A stretch of DNA of 64,000 nt. Origin: Bombyx mori. Its lineage: Eukaryota > Arthropoda > Insecta > Lepidoptera > Bombycidae. The notes under the pieces are model-generated. The model worked only from the letters and a program-made list of their open reading frames with translations. It had not been told where the DNA came from and made no database searches. Location: NCBI RefSeq assembly GCF_030269925.1, contig NC_085116.1:7812001-7876000 (forward strand), written 5' to 3'. Made by a program: the position numbers and the translations under genes. Of the stretch, positions 24,906 to 35,400 are shown one piece after another (within the stretch, counting starts at the first letter, position 1; each line of letters opens with the position of its first letter).

Positions 24906-25012
24906 GGGCAGCGAAACAATAGGGGCCATTTTATAAGCCGTCCTAAAGGGATGAAACGAGTTTGAAACTGTGGAAAATCTCCTTAGTTACATTGTATTGT
25001 ACATGTAACTAA

Positions 25013-25145
25013 TATTTGAGATCTTAGAACTTATATCTCAAGGTGGGTGGCGCATTTACGTTGTAGATGTCAATGGGCTCCAGTAACCACTCATCACCAG
25101 GTGGGCTGTGAGCTGGTCCACCCATATAAGCAATAAATAAAAAAC
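25013..25145 (+). repeat. Bm1 SINE, 3' fragment
   Basis: Only the last third of Bm1 is present, from 'gagatcttagaacttatatc' to 'caataaataaaaaa'. Confidence 0.85.
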
Positions 25146-26682
25146 CTCCTGACAGAAATGCAATATAAGCAACGTTCCATTCATTCCGATTTTCATTGCC
25201 TAAGGAAGCGCAATAAAGTCATGGAGATCATATTATGTAGTAAACGTAATATTAATGTTATGGCTTAACTTAAAACAATGCTTATTGGTCAAAGGAGGTA
25301 TTAAATTTTAAATTGAAAAAAAACAGAGTTAACGTCAATATACGATAAATGGCGGTGTTTTGGTTCCCAAGCTTTCTCTCAAGGAGGCTCTCTGTACCCA
25401 CTCTTGTGCATTTTCTATATGAATGACGTCCCCAGGCCACTGTAGACACATTTAACCCTCTACCCTGTAATGTGATGACACTACCTATTGTTCGAGTAAG
25501 AACAAATCCTTAATCGCGAAGAAAATTCGTTATAAGGTGATACAATACAAAAGCCGTCTTTGTCTATCCCGTATAAGCGTCTAAAGCGACCCGCGTCAAC
25601 AGGAATTCCATTTAAAATACTTATAATCCCTTGTTTATTATATTTCCGACACTGGAAATGGTCCTCTTACATCTACAAAAATGTCATACTTTAACACTAG
25701 TGGTATATATATATACGTCGTCGCCATGATCGAATATTCTCGAAGAGCGTAATATATCTTCAAAAGATATAGTCAAACAGTTAATAATTTTTTTTATTTC
25801 TATATGCTAATCTAGCAGTTGAAGAAGTCTTGAACAGTTTTGACATTTTAATAAATTGTGAGAAACTTAAATTATCGTCAAGTGCTTAATTTATTATTAA
25901 CAATTGACAAGAAAAGGAAAGATGCTTTTTACTCTTGAAATGTAATCTAAAAATACCTCACATGTATTATTACAATACATTTCATAAAAGCTGCTCACGG
26001 CGCTAAACCTGGGAGGTCTTCTTAATACTTACAAAGAGCAGTGCTTTGCTGAATCTACCACAGGATCAGAATCGGGACCCATTGAGAAGATCCGGTGAGA
26101 AACTCAGTGGGTTGTGTTTATACACACCAAGAAGCAATGTTTAAATATTTTGTAAGAAAACTCATTCGAATACGAAGAAAAAATGACATACTACCCTAAT
26201 ATTCCATTAATGTAATTGTAGGATACAGCCGTTAATAGACGGCCTTTTAAGTCAGCGTATATTTTGTCTTTTTTACGAGAATAATCCACTTATTACTCCT
26301 CCATAATGAGATAGACTATTAAGGTACACAGAAATAAGTTAAAAAGTGTCATTAATATGTGCTTACTCGAATTAGTTAATAGTGAAATATATTTTTTTAT
26401 GTACAATAATGTAATTAATACCTTGTTGTAATCAAGGGATCACATCGGATCGCACCAGTGGAAGGCCACTGATTCCTTCGAGCATGTGACAATGTTATAT
26501 CAGTGCTAAAATGTAGATTAGGATCTCTTTATAACACGTGTGCGGGTTTTATTGTCTAATCAGGATTTTAATCCAGAATATCTTTTGTAGTTTTTTTTTC
26601 TTGTAATTTACTAGAACTATTGATTGACACATTACTTTTATCTGTCATCATCACTAGTGCAGCCAACTAAAATTCTAATTAG
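25146..26682. other. AT-rich stretch before the gypsy-type element
   Basis: No gene is visible. A minus-strand fragment of the BMC1-like LINE tail lies at about 25995-26125 (aaagagcagtgctttgctga, then gagaagatccggtgagaaac). The rest is unassigned. Confidence 0.6.
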
Positions 26683-26686
26683 ATTC

Positions 26687-27003
26687 TATAACGGAACGTA
26701 ATTTCCGAACGTGCGATACCGCCCCCGCCGCCGCCTTACCGCCCGCTGAGACAGAGCTCTCTGAGCGCGAAAACACACGCCCTCAGCGCGCGCGACGACG
26801 ACCAGTAAGATATTGCGAGTCTTAGTGTAACTGTTCGATTCTCAACTCATTTTGTATTTTGTTAGTTATTGTGTCGCTTTTTATATTAAAACCTCATACC
26901 AAATCAGTGTAAACATTATTTATATATCATCTTCGCCAACAGCCCGGAACAACGAACTCACGAAAACTCACAAAAGCCCGCCAGTCGGACTTGTAGTGTT
27001 AAA
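26687..27003 (+). repeat. Left LTR of gypsy-type element
   Basis: 317 bp, beginning TATAACGGAACG and ending GTTAAA. It is identical to 29790-30106, offset exactly 3,103 bp. Confidence 0.92.
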
Positions 27004-27106
27004 AATGGCGCCCGAACGTTTAGCTGTGAAGTGATATATGAAAGTATTGTGCCTACATGAACGATTTGTGTTTTCCTGACTTTACCGACTAAACCGTCGT
27101 TAAATA

Positions 27107-29356
27107 ATGCCGCCGAAGAAGATGCCCAATTCCGAGGAGCGCGACGCGAGAGCCGCGTCGCCGCCCCACGCGCCGTCGAGTGACGCGCCGCCCGCCAGTG
27201 TTTGCTTCCGCCCGGAAGACATCACCATGCTGATCGACACCCTTCAACGAACGCAGCTAGACGCGTTCCGGGAGCTGTTAGATAGCGTCAGGCAGTCGGC
27301 GACTCCTACATTCGACCATCGGCCCGCCAACAACTTCAGCCGCTGCAAATCTGTATTCAGCGGACGCGCAGACGAGTCAGTAGAAGGTTTTATCGACGCA
27401 ATAGAATCGTACAGAGACGCCGCCAATGTTCCCGATGACGTAGCCGTAAAAGGCATCTCCATGTTGCTTACACACACCGCCGCTACCTGGTGGCAGGGTA
27501 TCAAGCATCAAGTTTCTACATGGGAAGACGTCATCTCAAATCTACGAAGTGCTTTTGGTGATCGCCGCCCACCCCACAGAATTTATGTCGACCTATTCGC
27601 AGACGGCCAGCAGCCTATGGAGAAAACCGATCTGTTTGTCGCCAGGGCTCGAGCACTCCTCGCGAAGCTACCTCGAGGCGACCTATGTGAAAAAGTGGAG
27701 CTTGATATGATATACGGATTACTGCATCATAAAATTCGTAAACGCCTTCGTAGAGAGGAAATCACCAGTTTCAATGTTCTCCTGCAAAAAGCACGAAGTA
27801 TTGAGGATTCTACGAAAGAAGCGCATACTTCAAACGCCGTCGCCGAGACATCAAAGGGTGCCGCCGCCGCCCGCGCTCGACTCGAGCCGCCGCGGCCTGC
27901 AACGCAGCGTGTACCTACGGCCGCTGTAGAAGTTTCCCCGCGCCAACGTTCGTCAGGCGATAACGCCGACGCCACTCCGACCGCCGAAAAACCCGAGAAA
28001 CGTCGATACTGTGTTTATTGTAAAAGTTACGGTCATACGCGTGATCAGTGTCGTAAATTGTTATTAAAACAAACCGCGAATGACAGTAACGATAACGTAG
28101 TTAGTAAAGTAAATAATATTAAATGTTACGGTTGCGGCGCGAGCGGAGTCATACGTTCTAATTGTTCCAAATGTAGTTCAAATTTTAGCGCGGTCGATTT
28201 TATTCAAATACCGCGAACGCGATCGCGAGGTACAACGACCGCTGAGACATCAGCTGTTGGTAAGCCGTCCGCCCAGGTGAGTAATTTGGCAAGTTTACCT
28301 ATGGTTTTTACTGGGGCTGTACCTGACTTGTTTTTATCCAGTAGTGTTCATACCGAGCGCCCAAATTATGTTAATTCATCGCTACACACTGCTCAGATAA
28401 GTTTGGTATCATGTAATAATGTAAGTACACCCCCCGTAAATAATAATTTTGCCCGTAAATGTAATGTAAACTCGTCCCATAAACGTGTTGATAAACAAAT
28501 TGTTTCAAATTTGCCGCGTTCCGATGATACGCCTTTGTTTACATACTTATCTCGTCCTGTTAAGCAGGGGGAGTGTTTTAACCGCACTCATGTACCTAGC
28601 GAATTGAAATCAGTATCTCCTAGGGAATTTTGTGTTAATCAGTGCGTCGTAAATAATAGACATAAATGGAAAACGAAACGTTCTCGTCAGTGTCCATCAC
28701 GTGGTCCGTTACCAACTAGGGCGACCATGATTTTTTCAGGACAAAACCAGAAATTCGATAATAAAAGTAGGGTGACCAAAATTTTTTCAGGACACAACCT
28801 GGAAAGTTGTGCACCGGTTAAAGGGACCACAAATTTTAATTGTGATAGTTTTGTCACCTTTTCGTCTGTAACTTCTTCGCAAAATGGCAACGCGCGACGA
28901 CCTATTTTAGGTATAGAGATTTTAGGAATCCGAGGTAGGGGTTTAATCGACACCGCAGCCAAGCGAACTGTTGCCGGTTCTTCGCTCTACACCCTACTGC
29001 AACAGCACAATCAACCTTTTGTGCGTAGTTCTATGCGTGTTAAGCTCGCCGATGGTTCAATGCAAACACGACAAATGCTGACAACGACACTTGACGTGAA
29101 GTTATTACCGTGTAAAGTTATTCCCATGGAATTTGTCGTATTTCCGGACGCCCAGGATAATGACACATTATTGGGTGTAGACTTTTTAGTAGCAGCTGGT
29201 TTAGCCATCGACTTCCATACTTCGACATGGCGCTACCATGGTTCTGAACGAGTTTTTCCATTGGAGTTCGAGTACCCTAGTGACCTCACGCCTTGTTCTG
29301 CTGCTGATTTCTTAAGAGAAGACGAGGGAACTATGCTGTGTCCTCCAGAGCGTTAA
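27107..29356 (+). CDS. Gag-protease polyprotein of gypsy-type element
   Basis: A 749-aa intact frame starting at an ATG about 100 bp after the primer-binding site. Residues about 60-240 are a retrotransposon Gag capsid-like region (ATWWQG and FGDRRPP segments, then LLHHKIRKRLRRE). A CCHC knuckle follows (CVYCKSYGHTRDQC near residue 302), then a second Cys cluster (CYGCGASGVIRSNCSKC near 340). A long Ser/Asn-rich spacer leads to a retropepsin-like domain near 600-715 with active-site IDTA and a downstream LLGVDFL. The frame stops before any reverse transcriptase. The spacer holds an in-frame 17-codon tandem duplication (units starting at 28723 and 28774). It is a transposon gene, not a host gene. 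Confidence 0.88.
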   Translation: MPPKKMPNSEERDARAASPPHAPSSDAPPASVCFRPEDITMLIDTLQRTQLDAFRELLDSVRQSATPTFDHRPANNFSRCKSVFSGRADESVEGFIDAIESYRDAANVPDDVAVKGISMLLTHTAATWWQGIKHQVSTWEDVISNLRSAFGDRRPPHRIYVDLFADGQQPMEKTDLFVARARALLAKLPRGDLCEKVELDMIYGLLHHKIRKRLRREEITSFNVLLQKARSIEDSTKEAHTSNAVAETSKGAAAARARLEPPRPATQRVPTAAVEVSPRQRSSGDNADATPTAEKPEKRRYCVYCKSYGHTRDQCRKLLLKQTANDSNDNVVSKVNNIKCYGCGASGVIRSNCSKCSSNFSAVDFIQIPRTRSRGTTTAETSAVGKPSAQVSNLASLPMVFTGAVPDLFLSSSVHTERPNYVNSSLHTAQISLVSCNNVSTPPVNNNFARKCNVNSSHKRVDKQIVSNLPRSDDTPLFTYLSRPVKQGECFNRTHVPSELKSVSPREFCVNQCVVNNRHKWKTKRSRQCPSRGPLPTRATMIFSGQNQKFDNKSRVTKIFSGHNLESCAPVKGTTNFNCDSFVTFSSVTSSQNGNARRPILGIEILGIRGRGLIDTAAKRTVAGSSLYTLLQQHNQPFVRSSMRVKLADGSMQTRQMLTTTLDVKLLPCKVIPMEFVVFPDAQDNDTLLGVDFLVAAGLAIDFHTSTWRYHGSERVFPLEFEYPSDLTPCSAADFLREDEGTMLCPPER

Positions 29357-29789
29357 CCGCCTAGCTTCTTTTCTGCAGTGCAACGAGGATGTCTTCAGAC
29401 CAGGGGGAGCCCCAATGCCTTACGCTGAACATCATCAGGATGATAGGAAGTAGCAAACCGACAAAATTCAGTTCTCTGGTCCCAGTTACCAAGTAGGTGA
29501 TCTAGTCCTTCTCTCTACGCACTTGTTAAGTGATGCCGCCAAAGGTAGAACGAAGAAGTTCATGCCTAAGCGTGACGGACCCTACCAGATTAGTAATATC
29601 GTTAGTCCTACTACCTATGAGGTTACTGATTTGAATTCGCAGGTTTTAGGGAAATTTCATGTTTCTGTATCGTAATCAAACCGGTCAGGTCTCAGCTCCA
29701 GTACAGCCTCGACGCCTGCGTGGACGGCCCCGTCTTGTTGTTTCTGCCGAGCCACTAACGAGGCGTTCTAGTGACTCGGAGGGGGAGGA
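29357..29789 (+). pseudogene. Remnant of gypsy integrase C-terminus
   Basis: After the Gag-protease stop, about 30-60 bp lead into a frame resembling the end of a gypsy integrase: YAEHHQDDRK, an in-frame TAG near 29453, then YQVGDLVLL and a GPY/F module (KRDGPYQI, near 29570-29600). That frame ends at a TAA just after KFHVSVS (about 29674). A second frame open from 29659 continues with proline- and arginine-rich sequence into the right LTR, which suggests a one-base slip near 29665-29675. The deletion joint lies between about 29357 and 29425. Confidence 0.7.
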
Positions 29790-30106
29790 TATAACGGAAC
29801 GTAATTTCCGAACGTGCGATACCGCCCCCGCCGCCGCCTTACCGCCCGCTGAGACAGAGCTCTCTGAGCGCGAAAACACACGCCCTCAGCGCGCGCGACG
29901 ACGACCAGTAAGATATTGCGAGTCTTAGTGTAACTGTTCGATTCTCAACTCATTTTGTATTTTGTTAGTTATTGTGTCGCTTTTTATATTAAAACCTCAT
30001 ACCAAATCAGTGTAAACATTATTTATATATCATCTTCGCCAACAGCCCGGAACAACGAACTCACGAAAACTCACAAAAGCCCGCCAGTCGGACTTGTAGT
30101 GTTAAA
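29790..30106 (+). repeat. Right LTR of gypsy-type element
   Basis: Identical to 26687-27003. The trailing pol frame runs into its first 140 bp before stopping. Confidence 0.92.
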
Positions 30107-30449
30107 ATTCTTAATTCGAAAACCCTTAATTGCCGCTCTAATGCTTATTTTATTATACCTATAAACTGTATCGGTTGTCTTTACATAGGAAAAATTGAAT
30201 ACGTGAAACATTTAAGTTAATAATAGACAATGATTATTACTGTTGAATGTTAAAAATTTGAAAGTATTATTTCGTGATATTTTAATGCTATGCCTAAATT
30301 TTCATGTCTATTATTCGTGAATCAGTGTTGTGAAATTTACTATTATCTCAATTTACAGAACATTAAATCTATGTATGTTATTAGGTGTTCATTTATTTTA
30401 GAAAAAAAAGGAATGAAACATCCTCGAGATTTGACTTTAAAACTGTTTG

Positions 30450-30694
30450 TAAACCCGTCACTTGCGACAAAGGGCTCGACGAGTATATGAACCCTCAGAC
30501 ACAGCCCACAGTTTCTCGCCGGATTTTCTGAGTGGGTCGCGTTTCCGATCCGGTGGTAGATTCTGCGAAGCACGGCTCTTACTAGGGTTCGTGTTAGCAA
30601 CGTCGTCAGGTTTGAGCCCCGTGAGCTCACCTACTAGTTAAGGTTACGCTGATATAGCCTCTCAAGGCTCTCAGCTTAGGTAGGAAAAAAAAAA
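30450..30694 (+). repeat. LINE 3' tail (BMC1-like)
   Basis: It runs from the 'gcgacaaagggctcgacgag' segment through 'tttccgatccggtggtagat' to 'ctcagcttaggtaggaaaaa'. It is one of three young plus-strand copies (also 51155 and 63167). Only the tail is present, with no reverse transcriptase, as is usual for 5'-truncated LINE insertions. The family name is tentative. Confidence 0.7.
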
Positions 30695-31420
30695 GTTTGT
30701 AAACCTAATTAAATCTTGTCAAAATTCACCGTTTCTAATTTTATTTACAAACAATGAATATTTTTTTATAAATTTAAAAATATTATTCATTCTCTAGAAT
30801 AATCTGCTTCGAAACGGTAACGTTCGTTCGAAAGCGTAGCCCTCGACCGTCCTGGGTCGACGACCCCACGCCCTTCAATCGTTACTTTTTAGTCTTTTAC
30901 CTCTATACTTCATGTTAAATCACTTTAGTTGATCAGACTTTTGTTCTTTTTTGCGATACCTTCATTTCACCAAAATATTTTGTCTTGAATTTAATTCGGA
31001 CTTATGTCTTTTGCGCTGTTTGTTTGTTGTGATATCCGAGACCACAAAATAGTTTCTCTTGTGTCGGAGATCATAATGATCACAGGTCGCAGAACCAGTG
31101 TTTATATTGAAATTAAGTAGATCGAAAAAAGATGAATGTGAGAAAAAATGTACTTTCAGACCATCTTTTTTAATTTAAGTTCGATAATATTAAATGATTT
31201 ATTTGGATAACATTAAACTTGATTTTAAAATCACTTTTTTTTATTCTATACTGTATTTTCTATCAAGTGTGAATAGTGTAAATGTCAAATAAGAAATATC
31301 ATAGATGAAGACTTCAGATATAACTTATTGTGTTCTGTCTTTTGTTTTTACCTATATTTAGTAATAAATTTATATAGGGGTAGTTGTAAATAATAGGCAG
31401 GAGTAATTCTTACAATTTGT
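30695..31420. other. Spacer downstream of E75
   Basis: AT-rich, with no coding signal. It may contain further E75 3' UTR if distal poly(A) sites are used. Confidence 0.5.
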
Positions 31421-31740
31421 TTTATTTAATTCGACAACCTGTCATTATATTAACAAACAAATGACTGAGCACGCTCACATACGCACATACAATACACACA
31501 AACACACCACGACCGGCGCTGCATTGTATTATAAATTACACTTATATAGTCTTAAATTATGTTAATTTTCAGTCTATTGCGCTCTCCTCGTTCGGCGCCG
31601 GCCACGCACGCACACGTCCTACACGAATTATCACATATAATATATTAAAACGATCTGCGAACGATTACTATTATCTAGTTTATTTAATTTAAAGTAGGTC
31701 GGGGTGGGGTGGCGGAGACTCGCGGCTCCGCGGGCCGGCC
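31421..31740 (-). other. E75: Probable E75 3' UTR with poly(A) signal
   Basis: Downstream of the E75 stop codon the minus strand carries AATAAA hexamers at 31679-31684 and 31421-31426. The second lies about 315 bp past the stop and is the more plausible cleavage signal. Drosophila E75 has a long 3' UTR, so use of sites further left is possible. Confidence 0.45.
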
Positions 31741-33261
31741 TCACGCCTCTAACATCTGCGGCATGTACGAACGAGGCGGCGACGGCGACTTCTTGGAGAG
31801 GTTCAGCGGCGCGTCCGTCACGTCCACCTGCAGCGCCAGCACTGGCGGCGGAGCCGGAGACGCACCGCGGTAGCAGGTCAGCAGCCCTCCAGTTCGCAGC
31901 GGACATCCTTCCACACTAGAACCAGCTTCATTTCGCCGCATGTACTGCTGGATCATATCGGTACGTTTTAATTGTTCAGGAGTCATTCTCGGCCCCTCCA
32001 TTAAACTTTTAGCGAGCACCGAATGCGTGGATGACAGAGAAATGCGCGGTGGTCGCGGCGAATGAGCCGGATGAGCCGGACTGGCCGGGTGCGGGTGCAG
32101 CGGCTGTGGCGACGGCGTCGGCTGCACTGGACGAGCCTCTGCTTCTCCGGTGTCGCGCCTCATAGCGCGGAATTTCTTGTGTGGTTTGTAGGTTTCATCC
32201 ATCAATGTAGAAGTTCCGCCGTACAAAGGTGGAGCCTGAAGCACACGTTTGAGCACGGGCATGTCATCGGCGGGCGCGGTGGGCCGTCTGTCCTCGGTGT
32301 GCTCTTCTAAGGACGACCGCGGACTAGAACAACCCGACCCGGGTCCGATTATCCTCTCGTGTTTCTCGTTGCCAGATTCAATACCCGAATCAGTCGGGGA
32401 ATCCAACTTCCGATACCGGGGAGGAGGGCGGACGGGCGTCACGGTGAGTCCGTTGTGAGCCAGATGTGCGACGCCGAGAGCTTCTTCATCGACAGAGCCC
32501 CGAGAGTCAAGTCGCCGGCGACCGGCCAACGTTGCTGCCAGTAAAGGAGTGCCACAGTCACTCGGCACCTCCCCGGACTCGCTGCTGGATACAGACCCGA
32601 TGGGGCTACGAGCTGATTCCTCCACTACGGAATCGGCCCAGGAAACACCTTCTTCTTCATTCCACATTTGTTGACGCAATAACTCCTTATGTTCCGTTCG
32701 GAAAACAACAAGTTTTTCTGTGTGAAGCGTGCTTAAAGTGCGTAAATCAGGTAATGTATCCATTAATTCTCTTAAAAACCCAGGTCTCTCTGGCCTGTTC
32801 TGTGCAATGACAGTTTGCAAGCACGCCTTCAGTCGCGAGTGCATTCTTTCCACTAGCTCTATGTTTCGCAGGCCAGGCCGATCCGGAGTGATGAGGACTA
32901 TAGCACAGAAAAGTCCTATTTCCGCGTCCGTCAAATTCATGGAATTCATACGTTCCGCAAACTTGAAAGTAGAATCAACGAGAAACCTTGCATTGGCACC
33001 GCTCTGGATGGAGTCTCTCTTCATCAGTTGCCCATTGAGACAGATGATACTATTAAGAGGAGCGTCAAACATACAGATGAGTCGCACGAACAATGCATCG
33101 AACAGACCACTTTTGAGCAGCGTGAATTTGTCATCTTGGGTCAGCAGCTGGAAGCCAGGGATGAGGCCGGCAAAGTCAATCACGCCACGTATCACATGGG
33201 CGAAACGTTGCGAAAATTCCTTTTCAGATTGCAGCTCTGGCGCCGGGTTTAGTGGGCAAGC
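31741..33261 (-). CDS. E75: E75 last exon: ligand-binding domain and F domain
   Basis: This exon is shared by all isoforms and encodes 506 aa ending MLEA-stop at 31741. The acceptor is TTTGTTTTAG at 33262-33271; the exon opens ACPLNPAPEL in phase 0. The first 210 or so residues are the rest of the heme-binding ligand-binding domain (GVIDFAGLIPGFQLL, LLKSGLFDALFVRLICMF, MNLTDAEIGLFCAIVLITP, TLHTEKLVVFR). They are nearly identical to Drosophila E75, an orthologue of vertebrate Rev-erb. A long F domain follows with conserved islands (RYRKLDSPTDSGIESGNEK, DMPVLKRVLQAPPLY, SSTHSVLAKSL) and a C-terminal PLNLSKK that resembles a CtBP-binding motif. E75 is a nuclear ecdysone-response repressor that senses nitric oxide through heme. 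The His in TLHTEK is a candidate heme ligand by analogy. Confidence 0.97.
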   Translation of the reverse strand, partial: ACPLNPAPELQSEKEFSQRFAHVIRGVIDFAGLIPGFQLLTQDDKFTLLKSGLFDALFVRLICMFDAPLNSIICLNGQLMKRDSIQSGANARFLVDSTFKFAERMNSMNLTDAEIGLFCAIVLITPDRPGLRNIELVERMHSRLKACLQTVIAQNRPERPGFLRELMDTLPDLRTLSTLHTEKLVVFRTEHKELLRQQMWNEEEGVSWADSVVEESARSPIGSVSSSESGEVPSDCGTPLLAATLAGRRRLDSRGSVDEEALGVAHLAHNGLTVTPVRPPPRYRKLDSPTDSGIESGNEKHERIIGPGSGCSSPRSSLEEHTEDRRPTAPADDMPVLKRVLQAPPLYGGTSTLMDETYKPHKKFRAMRRDTGEAEARPVQPTPSPQPLHPHPASPAHPAHSPRPPRISLSSTHSVLAKSLMEGPRMTPEQLKRTDMIQQYMRRNEAGSSVEGCPLRTGGLLTCYRGASPAPPPVLALQVDVTDAPLNLSKKSPSPPRSYMPQMLEA

Positions 33262-33366
33262 CTAAAACAAATAGAAACGCTTTGTTATTTTTTGTTCGTG
33301 CTTTTATTATTTGACAAAATATACAATTCGTATTCTTTTTGTGGATGCGTTATTCTTGATACTTAC

Positions 33367-33602
33367 CAGAGTAGGCTGCGAGTAGGTGGGACAGTCGCGA
33401 GCTCTGGCTCGCATGGAAGCGACGCGATCACGCGTGAACTCGCACGTGTCGAGATGAGCGCGCACCACTCGCGCCAGCAACCGAGGAGCGTCATCAAGTT
33501 CAGCGGCAGCTGCTTGCTCGTGTGCACGAGACGACGACGACTGTTGCATCGCTGCGAGGATACGCGCTTTCTCGCGTTTGGGTACACGACCGAATCGCAC
33601 AG
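33367..33602 (-). CDS. E75: E75 hinge/ligand-binding-domain start exon
   Basis: 236-nt common exon joining the zinc fingers to the ligand-binding domain. Acceptor TTGTTGCAG ends at 33603 and donor CTG-GTAAGT lies at 33361-33367. It enters in phase 1, so the first codon is completed by the upstream exon: G+CT gives Ala after the second finger, C+CT gives Pro after the E75D exon. It encodes VRFGRVPKREKARILAAMQQ (the C-terminal extension of the DNA-binding domain) and the first ligand-binding helices including HLDTCEFT. By analogy with Rev-erb, the Cys there is a candidate heme ligand. The downstream intron is only 105 bp. Confidence 0.96.
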
Positions 33603-34846
33603 CTGCAACAATAGATAGTGTCACTTTAGCATAAATCTCACAATATCCTTATACTACAAAGAAGAGGACGTTTTAAAAATCAATTGATCGGTGCGTTGAT
33701 CGCGGCCGAGACTAATAAAGGGGATGTTGCGCAAGGTCGCGACTAAACATACATCGGGCTGCAGCTGTCGTTTAGCATGCGTGCATACAGGCACAAAGCG
33801 AGCCATGTGCACGCGCAGCTGACGCCGCGAGAACAGAGGTCATCGGCCGTCGTGTCAGCAGGGAGCTACCCCTGTCTGATGCCTTTATACAACGGAGCGA
33901 GGTTTACTGAACGCGTCGCGATTCGGTGAACTAGTTCGAATGACGAATGACAATGCCCGAGGTCATACTGAAAAGTGTGACGACTTTCTCGTATTAGGTG
34001 CAGCACGGATCGAAAAGTAACATGCGCCCGTAACAGGCCCGCCGCTTGCGCTGTTCGTGCCCGAGGCTCGGTGAAAGTGTTTATGCGCACAGCTCACGGT
34101 TGAAAACGAAAGCAGAGAGCGAGCGCCCTCTCGCCATTTCTCTTAACTTTCGCTGCTCAATGTGGGCCGCACCAGATGCGAGATCCCATTGTTTCTCGTC
34201 GATCATTGTACTTCCCCTTTTATTCGCAACTTTACAATACACAATTGCATTTGTAGACTAAAACAATAGACCTGGTTCTCAAAAGTTTTTTTAAATTATA
34301 CCAATAGGCTAATGTAATCCATTTAGGCTTTTTTCTCTCGCTGATTACCTCTCTTCCAAATTCGAGTTTAAAAAATACTTATTATTATAATAATACTATT
34401 TATTAAGTACCAATTTGTATATTATTAATATCGATATCAGTATATGTATAAAGCATTAATAAATTTATTTCTTCGTTGCTAACTTTTATTGATATTGTTC
34501 TTCCTATTTTTCATATTCGGTAATGGCGGAATTGGCTATGTCATATTATTACTTACTACATTTCAAATAAATATTTTTTTTTTAGAAAATCATTTATTAG
34601 TAAGCAATGATTTAATCCGATCAAATAAATTTGATTCTCAATAACACTCAAAGCTATTCATAAATTCGTAGACGAGTTAAATCTAGATCGTATCTTTCGT
34701 ATAGTTTGTTCTAGTTCTTGTAGCAACTAGACGTTTCGATGAAAATTATTTATGACTTTTAAATGTAATAAAATAAATTTAAATGTTTTATTTGTAATTC
34801 ACGTTGTAATTTGTTTTTAGCATTACTAAATAAAATAGATACATAC
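33603..34846 (-). other. E75 intron between E75D exon and hinge exon
   Basis: A GC-rich block at about 33690-34160 lies close to the acceptor. It has no reading frame that fits E75 and could be regulatory. The rest is AT-rich. Confidence 0.5.
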
Positions 34847-34910
34847 GTGCATTGTGATATTTCACAACACCATTGAGGATCCCTTTGAGAATTGGTAAAT
34901 CTTCACCCAT
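34847..34910 (-). CDS. E75: E75D-specific first coding exon
   Basis: A 64-nt coding segment: ATG at 34910 in good context (CAAACATGGG), 21 codons beginning MGEDLPILKG, then one base and a GTATGT donor at 34846-34841. The single C joins CT of the hinge exon to make Pro, giving ...HNA-P-VRFGR. I recall the same short N-terminus for E75D in other insects. The product is 606 aa and has no zinc finger at all, so it cannot bind DNA alone but keeps the ligand-binding and F domains. An in-frame TAA lies upstream with no ATG between. The exon is too short for simple frame searches. Confidence 0.88.
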
Positions 34911-35400
34911 GTTTGGTATAATTATGATTACTAATAAAAATTAAGTTCACAGCCAATGGCCACTAATAATGGTAACTGTAATTCTGACTATATTAATTGA
35001 AGCACTAGGCAAAATGTCACATGTCACTTAAGATATTGTTTTAAATCACACTAACACTGTAATCCGTGAATAATAGAGTTGCAATCCAATGTGAGCGAAT
35101 GTCTGAGCACCGCGGTGTAGTTAGCGGCGAACACCAGAGCGATCACTGTGAGAGAGTCTCGCGTTCTCGACTCGAACTGGTGAACGACTTAATAACATAG
35201 CGCTAGCAATGAGGGCTGACGACCGGTGCGCGGTCCGGACTCCCTCGCACTGCGCCGCGGCGCGCGCCTCGCCAACCTTGAACTTGACGCGGGGACCGAG
35301 AGCGGGGGGAACCGTCAATAAACTCCACGCAGGCCCCTGCCCCCACCAAGCACGCGCGCCGCCTACCAGATCTCTCAACCTTGCCGATATATGACGTGAC
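34911..35400 (-). promoter_or_regulatory. E75D 5' UTR and probable promoter
   Basis: GC-rich DNA at 35090-35400 lies immediately upstream of the E75D start. On the minus strand arthropod-initiator-like motifs occur (TCACAGTGATCG near 35150, CTCAGACATT near 35105). No TATA box was recognised. The leader would be about 190-240 nt. Confidence 0.5.

Larger units (their letters stand above)
26683..30110 (+). mobile_element. Young Ty3/gypsy-type LTR element lacking RT and integrase core
   Basis: The element has two LTRs (26687-27003 and 29790-30106) that I find identical base for base, flanked by a 4-bp target duplication ATTC (26683-26686 and 30107-30110). A primer-binding site TGGCGCCCGAAC follows the left LTR at 27005-27016; this 12-mer matches the tRNA-Lys-type site known from other retroelements. 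A purine tract GGGGGAGGA (29781-29789) precedes the right LTR. Between them only gag and protease (27107-29356) and a shattered integrase C-terminus (about 29400-29790) remain. Reverse transcriptase, RNase H and the integrase core are missing, so it must have been mobilised in trans or deleted after insertion. LTR ends are TA...AA rather than TG...CA. Confidence 0.9.

Noticed and set aside
29659..29928. Independent 89-aa gene overlapping the right LTR
   Set aside because: It is the tail of the gypsy pol frame after a probable one-base slip, not a separate gene.
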